5,202 bases of DNA from Bacillota bacterium. GTDB lineage: Bacteria > Bacillota > Bacilli > Bacillales_B > DSM-18226. The DNA lies in contig JAKACS010000299.1 of assembly GCA_021821235.1 (NCBI GenBank), forward strand, positions 1 to 5,202, read 5' to 3'. Position 1 is the stretch's first letter. Every line of letters starts with the position of its first letter. The notes below the pieces were generated by a model, which was not told the DNA's origin, made no database searches, and saw only the letters and a list, made by a program, of their open reading frames with translations. The position numbers and the translations under genes were made by a program. Below, piece by piece: positions 1 through 5,202 of the stretch.

Positions 1-908
1 ATCCCCCATTTATGCATTTTTCGCAGTAAGGTTGCATGGCTTATTTGCAAGCGGGCAGCAGCTTTGCGAATGCTCCCTTCCATTTCAAGCGCGTGTCTGA
101 TCAATTGACTTTCAAACTCACCCACCTGGGATTCCAATGATCTAACTGATACAGGTTTCGGAACAATATATCCTGGAAGGTCAGATGGAAGAATATAGTC
201 TGCAGCGGTATTTACACAAAGCATTTCAACCAAATTCCTAAGTTCTAAAATATTCCCTCGAAAGGGATAATTTTTTAAAATTTCTAATGTTTCGTTTTTG
301 AACCATTTCTTTAATTGGTATTCCTTGCAGAAATAAAGAAGGTAATGGTTAATTAATGGTAAGATTTCTTCCGGGCGATCGCGCAAAGGAGGTACAGCAA
401 TATAAGCAACGTTCAGGCGGTAATACAAATCCTCCCGAAATTTCTTTTCCTTGACAAGTTGAATTAGCGGGGTGCTTGAGCTTGCGATAATCCGTATATT
501 TAATTTTTTGGACCAACTTCCCCCACTTCTGTCATTTTCACGATCTTGCAAAAATTTAAGTAACTTGACTTGTAATATTGCACTTAGCTCACCAACTTCA
601 TCAAGAAAAAGTGTTCCTTGATCTGCTGTCTCTATTAAACCCGAGGCTCTTTTACCTGCTGGCATTGCGGTGCGATCCGTTCCAAATAACTCCATGTGTA
701 ATTCACGATCCACAATAGAACCACAGTTTATTTTGACAAAAGGCATATTCGATCGGTCGCTCAAAGTATGGATTTTTTCCGCGATCATCTTCTTTCCTGA
801 GCCTATTTCTCCTTCAATTAAAACGGTTGTTGGAAAATTGGCGAGCCGTTTGACCGATTCTAATAATGCAATACTTGAAGGGCTTTTTACAATATAAGGG
901 ACATTCAT
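1..908 (-). CDS. TyrR-like AAA+ transcriptional regulator (sigma-54 interaction domain family), 3' end outside window
   Basis: This is a cytoplasmic DNA-binding ATPase that probably controls the divergent amine/amide operon. It was read on the minus strand from ATG at 908; the 302 codons are open to the window edge. The AAA+ domain (about residues 5-235) shows Walker A GEIGSGKK (33-40), Walker B TLFLDEVGEL (99-108) and the arginine-finger segment FREDLYYRLNV (157-167). A Fis/TyrR-like helix-turn-helix lies at about 278-300 (RKAAARLQISHATLLRK). The GAFTGA loop after ELFG reads TAMPAG (80-85), and GNVREL reads GNILEL (218-223), losing the usual sensor II arginine. ATG 908 has AAGGTGG seven bases upstream. 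An in-frame ATG at 914 is too close to that site, and an in-frame TAA at 921-923 rules out an N-terminal sensor domain. The family call is firm. The target operon is inferred from divergence, and sigma-A rather than sigma-54 control is inferred from the lost loop. Confidence 0.9.
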   Translation of the reverse strand, partial: MNVPYIVKSPSSIALLESVKRLANFPTTVLIEGEIGSGKKMIAEKIHTLSDRSNMPFVKINCGSIVDRELHMELFGTDRTAMPAGKRASGLIETADQGTLFLDEVGELSAILQVKLLKFLQDRENDRSGGSWSKKLNIRIIASSSTPLIQLVKEKKFREDLYYRLNVAYIAVPPLRDRPEEILPLINHYLLYFCKEYQLKKWFKNETLEILKNYPFRGNILELRNLVEMLCVNTAADYILPSDLPGYIVPKPVSVRSLESQVGEFESQLIRHALEMEGSIRKAAARLQISHATLLRKMHKWG

Positions 909-915
909 AATCATT

Positions 916-922
916 CCACCTT
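916..922 (-). promoter_or_regulatory. Ribosome binding site of the AAA+ regulator
   Basis: The minus strand reads AAGGTGG, a good match to the Shine-Dalgarno core. It ends seven bases before ATG 908 but only about one base before the in-frame ATG at 914, which is why the start at 908 is preferred. Confidence 0.7.
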
Positions 923-954
923 ACTATCGGTTCATAATTAAAATGCTCAATCGA

Positions 955-1012
955 AAATGAACCATGATAAATTATGATAAACAAACACTTTTTCTCTCAT
1001 TATGGTTCATTT
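955..1012. repeat. Long-spaced inverted repeat, candidate operator pair
   Basis: AAATGAACCATGAT (955-968) and its near-exact reverse complement ATTATGGTTCATTT (999-1012) match at 13 of 14 positions, and the outer 11 are perfect. They are separated by 30 bases. The spacing suits two binding sites joined by a DNA loop, or a long weak hairpin in the regulator's leader. The right arm covers the -10 box of the regulator promoter. The core GGTTCAT recurs at 929-935, and as GGTTCA at 1098-1103, so the heptamer may be the recognition unit. The identity of the bound protein is inferred only. Confidence 0.5.
964..981 (+). repeat. Tandem direct repeat ATGATAAA, 10-bp period
   Basis: ATGATAAA occurs at 964-971 and again at 974-981, one helical turn apart, inside the spacer of the larger inverted repeat. 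It lies downstream of the predicted start of the regulator transcript. It could be part of an operator array, but an AT-rich octamer repeated once may also be chance. Confidence 0.35.
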
Positions 1013-1027
1013 ACATACCACCGTCAA
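999..1027 (-). promoter_or_regulatory. Sigma-A-type promoter of the regulator gene
   Basis: On the minus strand TTGACG (1027-1022) is followed after exactly 17 bases by CATAAT (1004-999), close to the TTGACA/TATAAT consensus. Transcription would start near 992, leaving a leader of roughly 85 bases before the start codon. The -10 box lies inside the right arm of the inverted repeat at 955-1012, so a protein bound there should block this promoter; autoregulation is therefore likely. No GG-N10-GC sigma-54 element was found in the intergenic region. Confidence 0.65.
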
Positions 1028-1046
1028 TTATTAAATATAAAAACAG

Positions 1047-1075
1047 TTGAAAAGATTTTAAATTTACTGTATATT
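1047..1075 (+). promoter_or_regulatory. Sigma-A-type promoter of the three-gene operon
   Basis: TTGAAA (1047-1052) and TATATT (1070-1075) are separated by exactly 17 bases, with TG just before the -10 box. Transcription would start near 1082, giving a leader of about 45 bases. The -35 boxes of this promoter and of the divergent regulator promoter lie about 20 bases apart, back to back, so proteins bound between or beside them could act on both. No other promoter-like pair of similar quality was seen before the ligase gene. Confidence 0.7.
1061..1075 (+). promoter_or_regulatory. Possible CodY-binding box over the operon -10 region
   Basis: AATTTACTGTATATT matches the CodY consensus AATTTTCWGAAAATT at 12 of 15 positions and covers the -10 box. 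CodY represses nitrogen and amino-acid scavenging genes in rich conditions in Firmicutes, so the placement fits the operon's likely role. A three-mismatch hit in AT-rich DNA can arise by chance, so this is tentative. Confidence 0.3.
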
Positions 1076-1083
1076 TCAATCAA

Positions 1084-1101
1084 AACTACTATATAGTGGT
1101 T
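1084..1101. promoter_or_regulatory. 18-bp near-perfect palindrome, candidate operator
   Basis: The segment reads AACTACTATATAGTGGTT. Its central ten bases ACTATATAGT are perfectly self-complementary, and the flanks AAC/GTT also pair, leaving a single mismatched pair. It lies directly downstream of the predicted transcription start and before the ribosome binding site, the classic place for a repressor roadblock. It overlaps the last GGTTCA copy. The bound protein is unknown. Confidence 0.45.
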
Positions 1102-1110
1102 CAAAAGCGA

Positions 1111-1119
1111 AAGGAGGGG
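1111..1119 (+). promoter_or_regulatory. Strong ribosome binding site selecting a TTG start
   Basis: AAGGAGGGG lies eight bases before TTG 1128. No ATG exists nearby in this frame until residue 13, which has no comparable site upstream, so the TTG start is well supported. Confidence 0.8.
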
Positions 1120-1127
1120 AGCAGAAA

Positions 1128-2468
1128 TTGCTGGAATCCGATTGGCAGATTCATATCCAACAAATGGTTCGAGATCACCAAATTCATACTGTACGAATGT
1201 CGCTAAATGATACCTCTAATATCGCTCGAGCTCGATATATTCCAGCGCAAAAATTTTTAGAACTGGGTACAAGTGGACGCATTTCTTTCCCATCAGTCCT
1301 TTTTTCTATGGATACCTCACAAAGTGTACAAACAAAGGTTGGTGCAGGATTTCACGGCGGATTTCCAAGTTGGGAAATCCAGCCCGATTACTCGACATTT
1401 GGCCCACTCCCCTATAAACCGGGAATAGCACGGCTGATTGGGGATCTTTACAACGGGGATGGCACACCGATTGAAACAGCTCCGCGCCACGTGTTGAAGC
1501 GGGTTCTTCAGGAATATAAAAAAGCTGGCTATCTAGTTTATGGAGCATTTGAGTACGAATTTTATGCTTTTAAAGAAACTGAAAACGGGCTGGAGCCCTC
1601 CTGGAAAGGATTACACTGTTTTTCTGAAACGAAACAGGCTCAAGTAGAAGAAATATTTGTTTCCTTACTAAAAGGACTTGCTGAAATGGGAGCTGGTCCT
1701 GAAGTGGCCAATACGGAGTATGGTTCTGGGCAATTCGAAGTGACCCATTCTCCATTTTGGAATTTAGAAATTGCCGACATGGCTTTTTATTATCGAACCA
1801 GCATAAAAGAGATTCTTCATGATATAGGCTACAAAGCAACTTTCATGAGCAAGCCCGTCAACGATATGAGCGGGAGCGGTGCTCATTTAAATTTATCCCT
1901 TCATGATGAAAATGCCCAAAATTTATTTTCGGACCCATCTGCACCAGATGGCCTTTCTGATTTGTGCCGCTGGTTTATTGGCGGGCAGCAGCTGCATGCC
2001 CGAACCTTATGCGCACTCGTGAATCCAACTATAAATAGTTACAAACGGCTTAAGCCGTATTCTTTTGCCCCCTCAACCAACACTTGGGGATATGAACATC
2101 GCGGTGCCATGATCCGCATTCCTAAAAGCCGGGGGCTGAATACCCGGTTGGAACATCGGCTGCCTGGAGCAGATACGAACCCATATATCTCACTGGCAGC
2201 TATTTTAGTAGCGGGATTGGACGGAATTCGCAGAAAGATTGAACCGACTCCCCCACTGCAAAATCAAGATGGGTATACATCTGACTTTGAACCGCTCCCA
2301 TTTTCATTAGGGGAAGCTCTATATGATTTGAAAAAAGATACTTTTTTTAAAGAAATACTTGGAGAATCATTTATGAATGACAATCTTACATTACGGCAGG
2401 CAGAATGGGATCGTTACAGGTTGCACGTAACGGATTGGGAATTAAAGGAATACCTAGATATTTTCTAA
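1128..2468 (+). CDS. Glutamine-synthetase-family ligase, gamma-glutamyl-amine synthetase type (PuuA/GlnA3-like)
   Basis: This is a cytoplasmic ATP-dependent ligase of the type I glutamine synthetase fold, 446 aa, about full family length. The N-terminal beta-grasp domain covers about 1-110 and the catalytic domain the rest. Visible metal and substrate motifs are EYE (E142, E144), EYGSGQFEV (E197, E204), GSGAH (H253), NPTINSYKRL (R307), EHRGAMIRIP (R325, R330) and EHRLPGADTNPY (E342, R344). In true glutamine synthetases the flap after RLVP carries a glutamate that helps deprotonate ammonium. Here the segment reads RLKPYSFAP...WG, with Phe313 at that place by visual alignment. This SFAP-type flap is typical of PuuA/GlnA3-like enzymes that join glutamate to amines or polyamines. 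No Tyr adenylylation motif was noticed. It starts with TTG and lies 15 bases before the amidase gene. The family is certain; the amine substrate is unknown, and ammonia cannot be excluded. Confidence 0.88.
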   Translation: MLESDWQIHIQQMVRDHQIHTVRMSLNDTSNIARARYIPAQKFLELGTSGRISFPSVLFSMDTSQSVQTKVGAGFHGGFPSWEIQPDYSTFGPLPYKPGIARLIGDLYNGDGTPIETAPRHVLKRVLQEYKKAGYLVYGAFEYEFYAFKETENGLEPSWKGLHCFSETKQAQVEEIFVSLLKGLAEMGAGPEVANTEYGSGQFEVTHSPFWNLEIADMAFYYRTSIKEILHDIGYKATFMSKPVNDMSGSGAHLNLSLHDENAQNLFSDPSAPDGLSDLCRWFIGGQQLHARTLCALVNPTINSYKRLKPYSFAPSTNTWGYEHRGAMIRIPKSRGLNTRLEHRLPGADTNPYISLAAILVAGLDGIRRKIEPTPPLQNQDGYTSDFEPLPFSLGEALYDLKKDTFFKEILGESFMNDNLTLRQAEWDRYRLHVTDWELKEYLDIF

Positions 2469-2473
2469 ACACG

Positions 2474-2479
2474 AGGAGG
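2474..2479 (+). promoter_or_regulatory. Ribosome binding site of the amidase gene
   Basis: AGGAGG in the 15-base gap after the ligase stop lies four bases before ATG 2484 and seven before the adjacent in-frame ATG 2487. The second ATG may therefore be the real start; the protein differs by a single residue. Confidence 0.7.
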
Positions 2480-2483
2480 AATT

Positions 2484-3386
2484 ATGATGTACCGAGTAGA
2501 GAAAAAGAATTTAATCTATGCAATGTCAGATCAAAACAAACCAGTTCTTTCTGTACCAGACGGCTCAACAGTCGTGTTTGAAACCTGTGATTGTTTTGAA
2601 GACCAGATTACTTCTTCTGATACACCTTTTAATGAATTAGACTGGAACCGCATTAATCCTGCAACAGGCCCTGTTTTTGTAGAGGGGGCAGAGCCCGGAG
2701 ATATCCTCATGATAAAAATTGAAAAGATGCAATTAGCTGACCAAGGTGTGATGATGACCGGCCCAGGACTTGGAGTTCTCGGGCAAGAATTAAGCGAAAA
2801 TGTAATTCAAATGGTTCCCATTCGGGAAGGGAAGGCAATTTTAGTAGACAAGATTGAAGTGCCGTTAAATCCGATGATTGGCGTAATTGGTACGGCACCT
2901 GAGAACGGGGAATCCATTTCTTGTGGAACCCCTAATAAACACGGTGGAAATATGGATTCAAAAGTCATTACAGAGGGATCTACGCTTTATTTACCTGTTA
3001 ATGTCCCTGGAGCCCTTTTAGCAATGGGTGATCTTCATGCAGCAATGGGAGATGGCGAAGTCTCCGTCTGCGGCGTGGAAATTGCTGGAGAAGTGACCGT
3101 TACGGTTGAGGTGATCAAAGGGAAGCAGTGGAAGGTCCCAATGGTCAAAACAGAACATGCACTTTATACCATTGCTTCAGAAGAAAGTCTCGATGATGCC
3201 GCAACTGTTGCAACTAAAAATATGGTGAATTTTTTAGAATCCGAAGCAGGAATCACCAAACATGATGCAATTTTCTTACTCAGCATCGGCGGGAATTTAC
3301 AGATTTCCCAGGTGGTCGATCCGTTGAAAACCGCACGCTTTGAATTACCAATGGCCATTGTTCGCCAGCTCGATATTACAATCTAA
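2484..3386 (+). CDS. Acetamidase/formamidase family amidohydrolase (FmdA/AmdA)
   Basis: This is a predicted cytoplasmic metal-dependent amidase that hydrolyses a small amide to a carboxylic acid and ammonia or an amine. At 300 aa it has the length of the short bacterial AmdA group, shorter than the roughly 400-aa FmdA formamidases. Family signatures in order are an acidic N-terminal segment ETCDCFEDQI (33-42), NPATGPVFVEGAEPGD (58-73), KHGGNMDSK (152-160) and GDLHAAMGDGE (182-192), whose His185, Asp190 and Glu192 belong to the conserved metal/active-site region. No signal peptide or membrane segment is seen. The gene lies 15 bases after the ligase and 19 before the permease, so it is almost surely cotranscribed. 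Members act on formamide, acetamide or other amides. Pairing with a glutamate-amine ligase raises the idea of a gamma-glutamyl amide or amino-acid amide substrate, which is inference. The start may be ATG 2487. Confidence 0.88.
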   Translation: MMYRVEKKNLIYAMSDQNKPVLSVPDGSTVVFETCDCFEDQITSSDTPFNELDWNRINPATGPVFVEGAEPGDILMIKIEKMQLADQGVMMTGPGLGVLGQELSENVIQMVPIREGKAILVDKIEVPLNPMIGVIGTAPENGESISCGTPNKHGGNMDSKVITEGSTLYLPVNVPGALLAMGDLHAAMGDGEVSVCGVEIAGEVTVTVEVIKGKQWKVPMVKTEHALYTIASEESLDDAATVATKNMVNFLESEAGITKHDAIFLLSIGGNLQISQVVDPLKTARFELPMAIVRQLDITI

Positions 3387-3393
3387 AAAAAAT

Positions 3394-3400
3394 GGGGGGA
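3394..3400 (+). promoter_or_regulatory. G-run ribosome binding site fixing the permease start
   Basis: GGGGGGA lies five bases before ATG 3406. It pairs with the CCUCC anti-Shine-Dalgarno through one G-U wobble, so it is unusual but workable. It supports ATG 3406 over the upstream in-frame TTG at 3340, which lies inside the amidase gene. Confidence 0.55.
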
Positions 3401-3405
3401 ACTGC

Positions 3406-4746
3406 ATGTCATTAGAAAATTTCGGCTACAAGCAAGAATTAAAAAGAGCACTTACATTTTGGGATTTATTGATCTATGGGATGATTTTCATGGTCCCTAT
3501 CGCTCCGTTTGGTGTTTACGGTTATATTACCGATGCATCTAAGGGAATGGTCGCTTTGGCTTACATGATTGGAATGGCTGGAATGATTTTCACAGCATTG
3601 AGTTATGCAAGAATGTCCGAAGCGTTCCCAATTGCCGGATCGGTTTATGCATATGCCCAACGAGGAATCAATGACAAAGTCGGCTTCCTTGCCGGATGGG
3701 CGATCTTGCTTGATTATATCCTTGTTCCTGCGCTCTTGTATCTCGTCAGTGCAGCAGCCCTAACCGCATTAATCCCGTCTATCCCCATGTGGATTTGGCT
3801 GATTTTATTTATCGCAGTGAACACCGTTATTAATGTTTTTGGAGTGGAATTTACCGCAAGAGCTAACAAAATTATCTTAATCTTAGAATTTATCGTGTTA
3901 GCAATCTTTATTGTTGTCGGCCTCGTTGCTCTCTCGAACGGAATGGGAAACGGACAGTTAACAACAAAACCAATTTATAATCCAGGTGAATTCAACCTAT
4001 CCCTTGTGATGGGTGCGGTTTCGATAGCTGTATTGTCCTTTCTTGGATTTGATGGAATTTCCACCTTGTCAGAGGAAGTAAAAGGCGGAAGCAAAGTAGT
4101 AGGAAAAGCAACGATTACTGCCCTGCTCGTCGTGGGTGTATTATTTATTCTTCAGACCTGGGTTGCCAGCGATCTTGGTGCTGGAATGCGTTTAACCAAT
4201 CTGGACACTGCATTCTATGAAATTGCCGGAAAAGCCGGCGGTACTTGGTTAAAGAATTTAACGATTATTGCAACAGCATTCTCTTGGGGCATTGCAAACG
4301 CGCTGGCCGCTCAAGCTGCGATTTCGAGAATCTTGTTTTCCATGGCTCGTGACCGCAAATTACCTACTGTTCTTGCAAAGGTTCATCCAAAATTCAAAAC
4401 CCCATATATTAGCACGATTCTCGTGGCGGTTGTTTCGTTGGCAGTTGGGTTATTTTTTCAAAGCAAAATTGGTGTTCTTACCAATATCGTTAACTTCGGA
4501 GCACTTACTGGATTCCTTGTCCTGCATGTTTCCGTTATTTATCATTATATCATTCGACAAAAATCAAAAGATTATGTCAGACATCTGATTCTTCCACTTA
4601 TTGGATTCCTTGTGATTGGATATGTCATAAAAGGAATGGATATGACCGCCATTAAACTTGGAGTGACATGGATCATCCTAGGTGCCGTTTATTTAGTCGT
4701 CATAACCAAAGTATTTAAGCAATCAGCAACATCGCTGGATATTTAA
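3406..4746 (+). CDS. APC-superfamily amino acid/polyamine permease, PuuP-like
   Basis: This is a cytoplasmic-membrane secondary transporter of 446 aa with about 12 hydrophobic segments, beginning near residues 19-40 and ending near 415-435. APC hallmarks are SYARMSEAFPIAGSVYAYAQ (66-85, end of the TM2 region), VGFLAGWAILLDY (92-104, TM3), FLGFDGISTLSEEVKGG (212-228, TM6 and the following loop), ISRILFSMARDRKLP (306-320) and NFGALTGF (363-370). The blocks YAQ-x2-IN-x2-VGF-x2-GW-x2-LLDY and LSFLGFD-x2-STLSEE closely resemble the E. coli putrescine importer PuuP as recalled. This points to an amine, polyamine or amino acid driven by an ion gradient. The gene is last in the operon, 19 bases after the amidase and 11 bases before the terminator stem. 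Its co-occurrence with a PuuA-like ligase supports an amine substrate. The exact substrate is not readable from sequence. Confidence 0.9.
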   Translation: MSLENFGYKQELKRALTFWDLLIYGMIFMVPIAPFGVYGYITDASKGMVALAYMIGMAGMIFTALSYARMSEAFPIAGSVYAYAQRGINDKVGFLAGWAILLDYILVPALLYLVSAAALTALIPSIPMWIWLILFIAVNTVINVFGVEFTARANKIILILEFIVLAIFIVVGLVALSNGMGNGQLTTKPIYNPGEFNLSLVMGAVSIAVLSFLGFDGISTLSEEVKGGSKVVGKATITALLVVGVLFILQTWVASDLGAGMRLTNLDTAFYEIAGKAGGTWLKNLTIIATAFSWGIANALAAQAAISRILFSMARDRKLPTVLAKVHPKFKTPYISTILVAVVSLAVGLFFQSKIGVLTNIVNFGALTGFLVLHVSVIYHYIIRQKSKDYVRHLILPLIGFLVIGYVIKGMDMTAIKLGVTWIILGAVYLVVITKVFKQSATSLDI

Positions 4747-4757
4747 TTTTGGTTAAT

Positions 4758-4795
4758 AAGGGCTGCCCTAGATGATTTTTAGGAAGCCCCTTTTT
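4758..4795 (+). terminator. Rho-independent terminator of the operon
   Basis: AAGGGCTGCCCTA (4758-4770) can pair with TAGGAAGCCCCTT (4780-4792), with a small internal mismatch and a bulge around the GGGCT/AGCCC and CC/GG pairs. The loop is about nine bases. The right arm is followed by TTTTT and further T-rich sequence, and the stem begins 11 bases after the permease stop codon. Confidence 0.8.
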
Positions 4796-4796
4796 C

Positions 4797-5192
4797 TTAT
4801 CTTTTTCGGTCTTTTCGGATTTAAAGCCTTCATTTTGTAATAGCAGGATTCTATGCTGATAAAAAATCATCGCCCCCATGACAAAGTCATTCTTTCTTTA
4901 AGGATTCTTTATCTTCATTTCTTCATGATGTCATTAAAATCCAATAGCAAGGAATCATTATTTTTCTAGTGCGTTTACTCTAACGACTTTTTTAATAAAG
5001 ACCCGTTATTTTAGAGTAAGTTTGTCACCTCATTTAAATTATGTTTACTCATTGTATAAACATCTTCTAAAGCTCCTATTATTGCTAAATTATACGAATT
5101 GCCTTTTTGCCCGTTTTTCGACTTATCCTCTGGCCAATCTGTTCAAGGGGATTAATAAATATTCCATGCTCAATTCCTATGTGCCCGCTATT
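4797..5192 (-). pseudogene. Probable decayed gene of unknown family
   Basis: No intact gene is present in this stretch. On the minus strand, protein-like segments follow one another in changing frames: GHIGIEHGIFINPLEQ (about 5183-5142), then DWPEDKSKNGQKG running into NLAIIGALEDVYTMSKHNLNEV (5139-5014). The second frame is broken by TAA at 5011-5013, then continues as NNGSLLKKSLE, a stop, two residues, a stop, and KNNDSLLLDFNDIMKK to TGA at 4915-4917. Further frame changes give NEDKESLKKE and then DFVMGAMIFYQHRILLLQNEGF (about 4888-4823). The composition looks coding, but at least four stops and two or more shifts are needed to join the pieces. I do not recognise the family. The alternative is non-coding AT-rich DNA that reads protein-like by chance, or a short real ORF among the pieces. 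Confidence 0.38.
4975..5019. repeat. Inverted repeat TTACTCTAA / TTAGAGTAA
   Basis: TTACTCTAA (4975-4983) and TTAGAGTAA (5011-5019) are perfect 9-bp reverse complements 27 bases apart, with CG next to the left arm and CGTTATT before the right arm. The spacer carries an A/T tract. It lies within the decayed region and could be a weak stem-loop, a relic terminator or an insertion scar. No target-site duplication was seen. Confidence 0.4.
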
Positions 5193-5202
5193 TTTTTAAG
5201 GA

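Noticed and set aside
670..897. Plus-strand 75-codon reading frame opposite the regulator
   Set aside because: It lies wholly within the regulator's AAA+ coding region on the other strand and lacks a ribosome binding site or recognisable product.
1010..1015. TyrR box (TGTAAA-N6-TTTACA) for the TyrR-like regulator
   Set aside because: TTTACA is present but the partner half-site six bases away reads CATTAT, so only one half of the box exists.
909..1127. Sigma-54 (-24/-12) promoter for the operon, expected from the regulator's family
   Set aside because: No GG-N10-GC element was found on either strand of the intergenic region; good sigma-A-type boxes with 17-bp spacing are present in both directions instead.
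1076..1127. Riboswitch or attenuator in the operon leader
   Set aside because: The predicted leader is only about 45 bases, with no terminator stem or leader peptide visible.
3340..3405. Upstream TTG start giving the permease 22 extra residues
   Set aside because: It lies inside the end of the amidase gene without a ribosome binding site, and the added residues are not permease-like; ATG 3406 has a G-rich site at suitable spacing.
4268..4588. Second plus-strand reading frame of 106 codons inside the permease gene
   Set aside because: It overlaps the permease in another frame, where the permease translation carries clear family motifs; the overlapping product looks like an out-of-frame shadow.
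4771..4871. 10-bp inverted repeat GATGATTTTT / AAAAATCATC
   Set aside because: It is AT-rich, 81 bases apart, and its left arm is part of the terminator loop; it is best explained by chance in this composition.
4709..4879. Minus-strand ORF of about 56 codons from ATG 4879
   Set aside because: It has no ribosome binding site and runs back through the operon terminator into the permease gene; its first part belongs to the decayed region.

Overview
The window looks like a chromosomal catabolic or nitrogen-scavenging locus from a low-GC Firmicute, most likely a Bacillaceae relative. The evidence is AT-rich DNA, strong purine-rich ribosome binding sites (AAGGAGGGG, AGGAGG), a TTG start codon, sigma-A-type promoters with 17-bp spacers, and a compact operon ending in a stem-loop followed by a T run. 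Genus cannot be fixed from the sequence alone.

Layout: (1) Positions 1-908, minus strand, hold the first 302 codons of a bacterial enhancer-binding-protein-type AAA+ regulator with a Fis/TyrR-like helix-turn-helix. The gene runs off the left edge. (2) Positions 909-1127 are a divergent control region with two back-to-back sigma-A promoters, a long-spaced inverted repeat, short direct repeats, a near-perfect 18-bp palindrome and a possible CodY box. (3) Positions 1128-4746, plus strand, hold three tightly spaced genes: a glutamine-synthetase-family ligase of the gamma-glutamyl-amine synthetase kind (PuuA/GlnA3-like), an acetamidase/formamidase-family amidohydrolase, and a PuuP-like APC permease. 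(4) A rho-independent terminator follows at about 4758-4795. (5) Positions 4797-5202 hold no intact gene. The minus strand there carries stretches of plausible protein broken by stops and frame changes, read here as a decayed gene of unknown family.

Working model (inference): the permease imports an amine, polyamine or amino-acid-like nitrogen compound. The ligase attaches glutamate to its amino group using ATP. The amidase cleaves an amide in the substrate or in a pathway intermediate. The divergent regulator controls the operon and probably itself. The regulator has lost the sigma-54-contacting GAFTGA loop, and both promoters look like sigma-A promoters, so control is probably of the TyrR type rather than classical sigma-54 activation. 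The combination of a PuuA-like ligase and PuuP-like permease with an FmdA/AmdA amidase, and with no PuuB, PuuC or PuuD in view, is the most interesting feature of the window.
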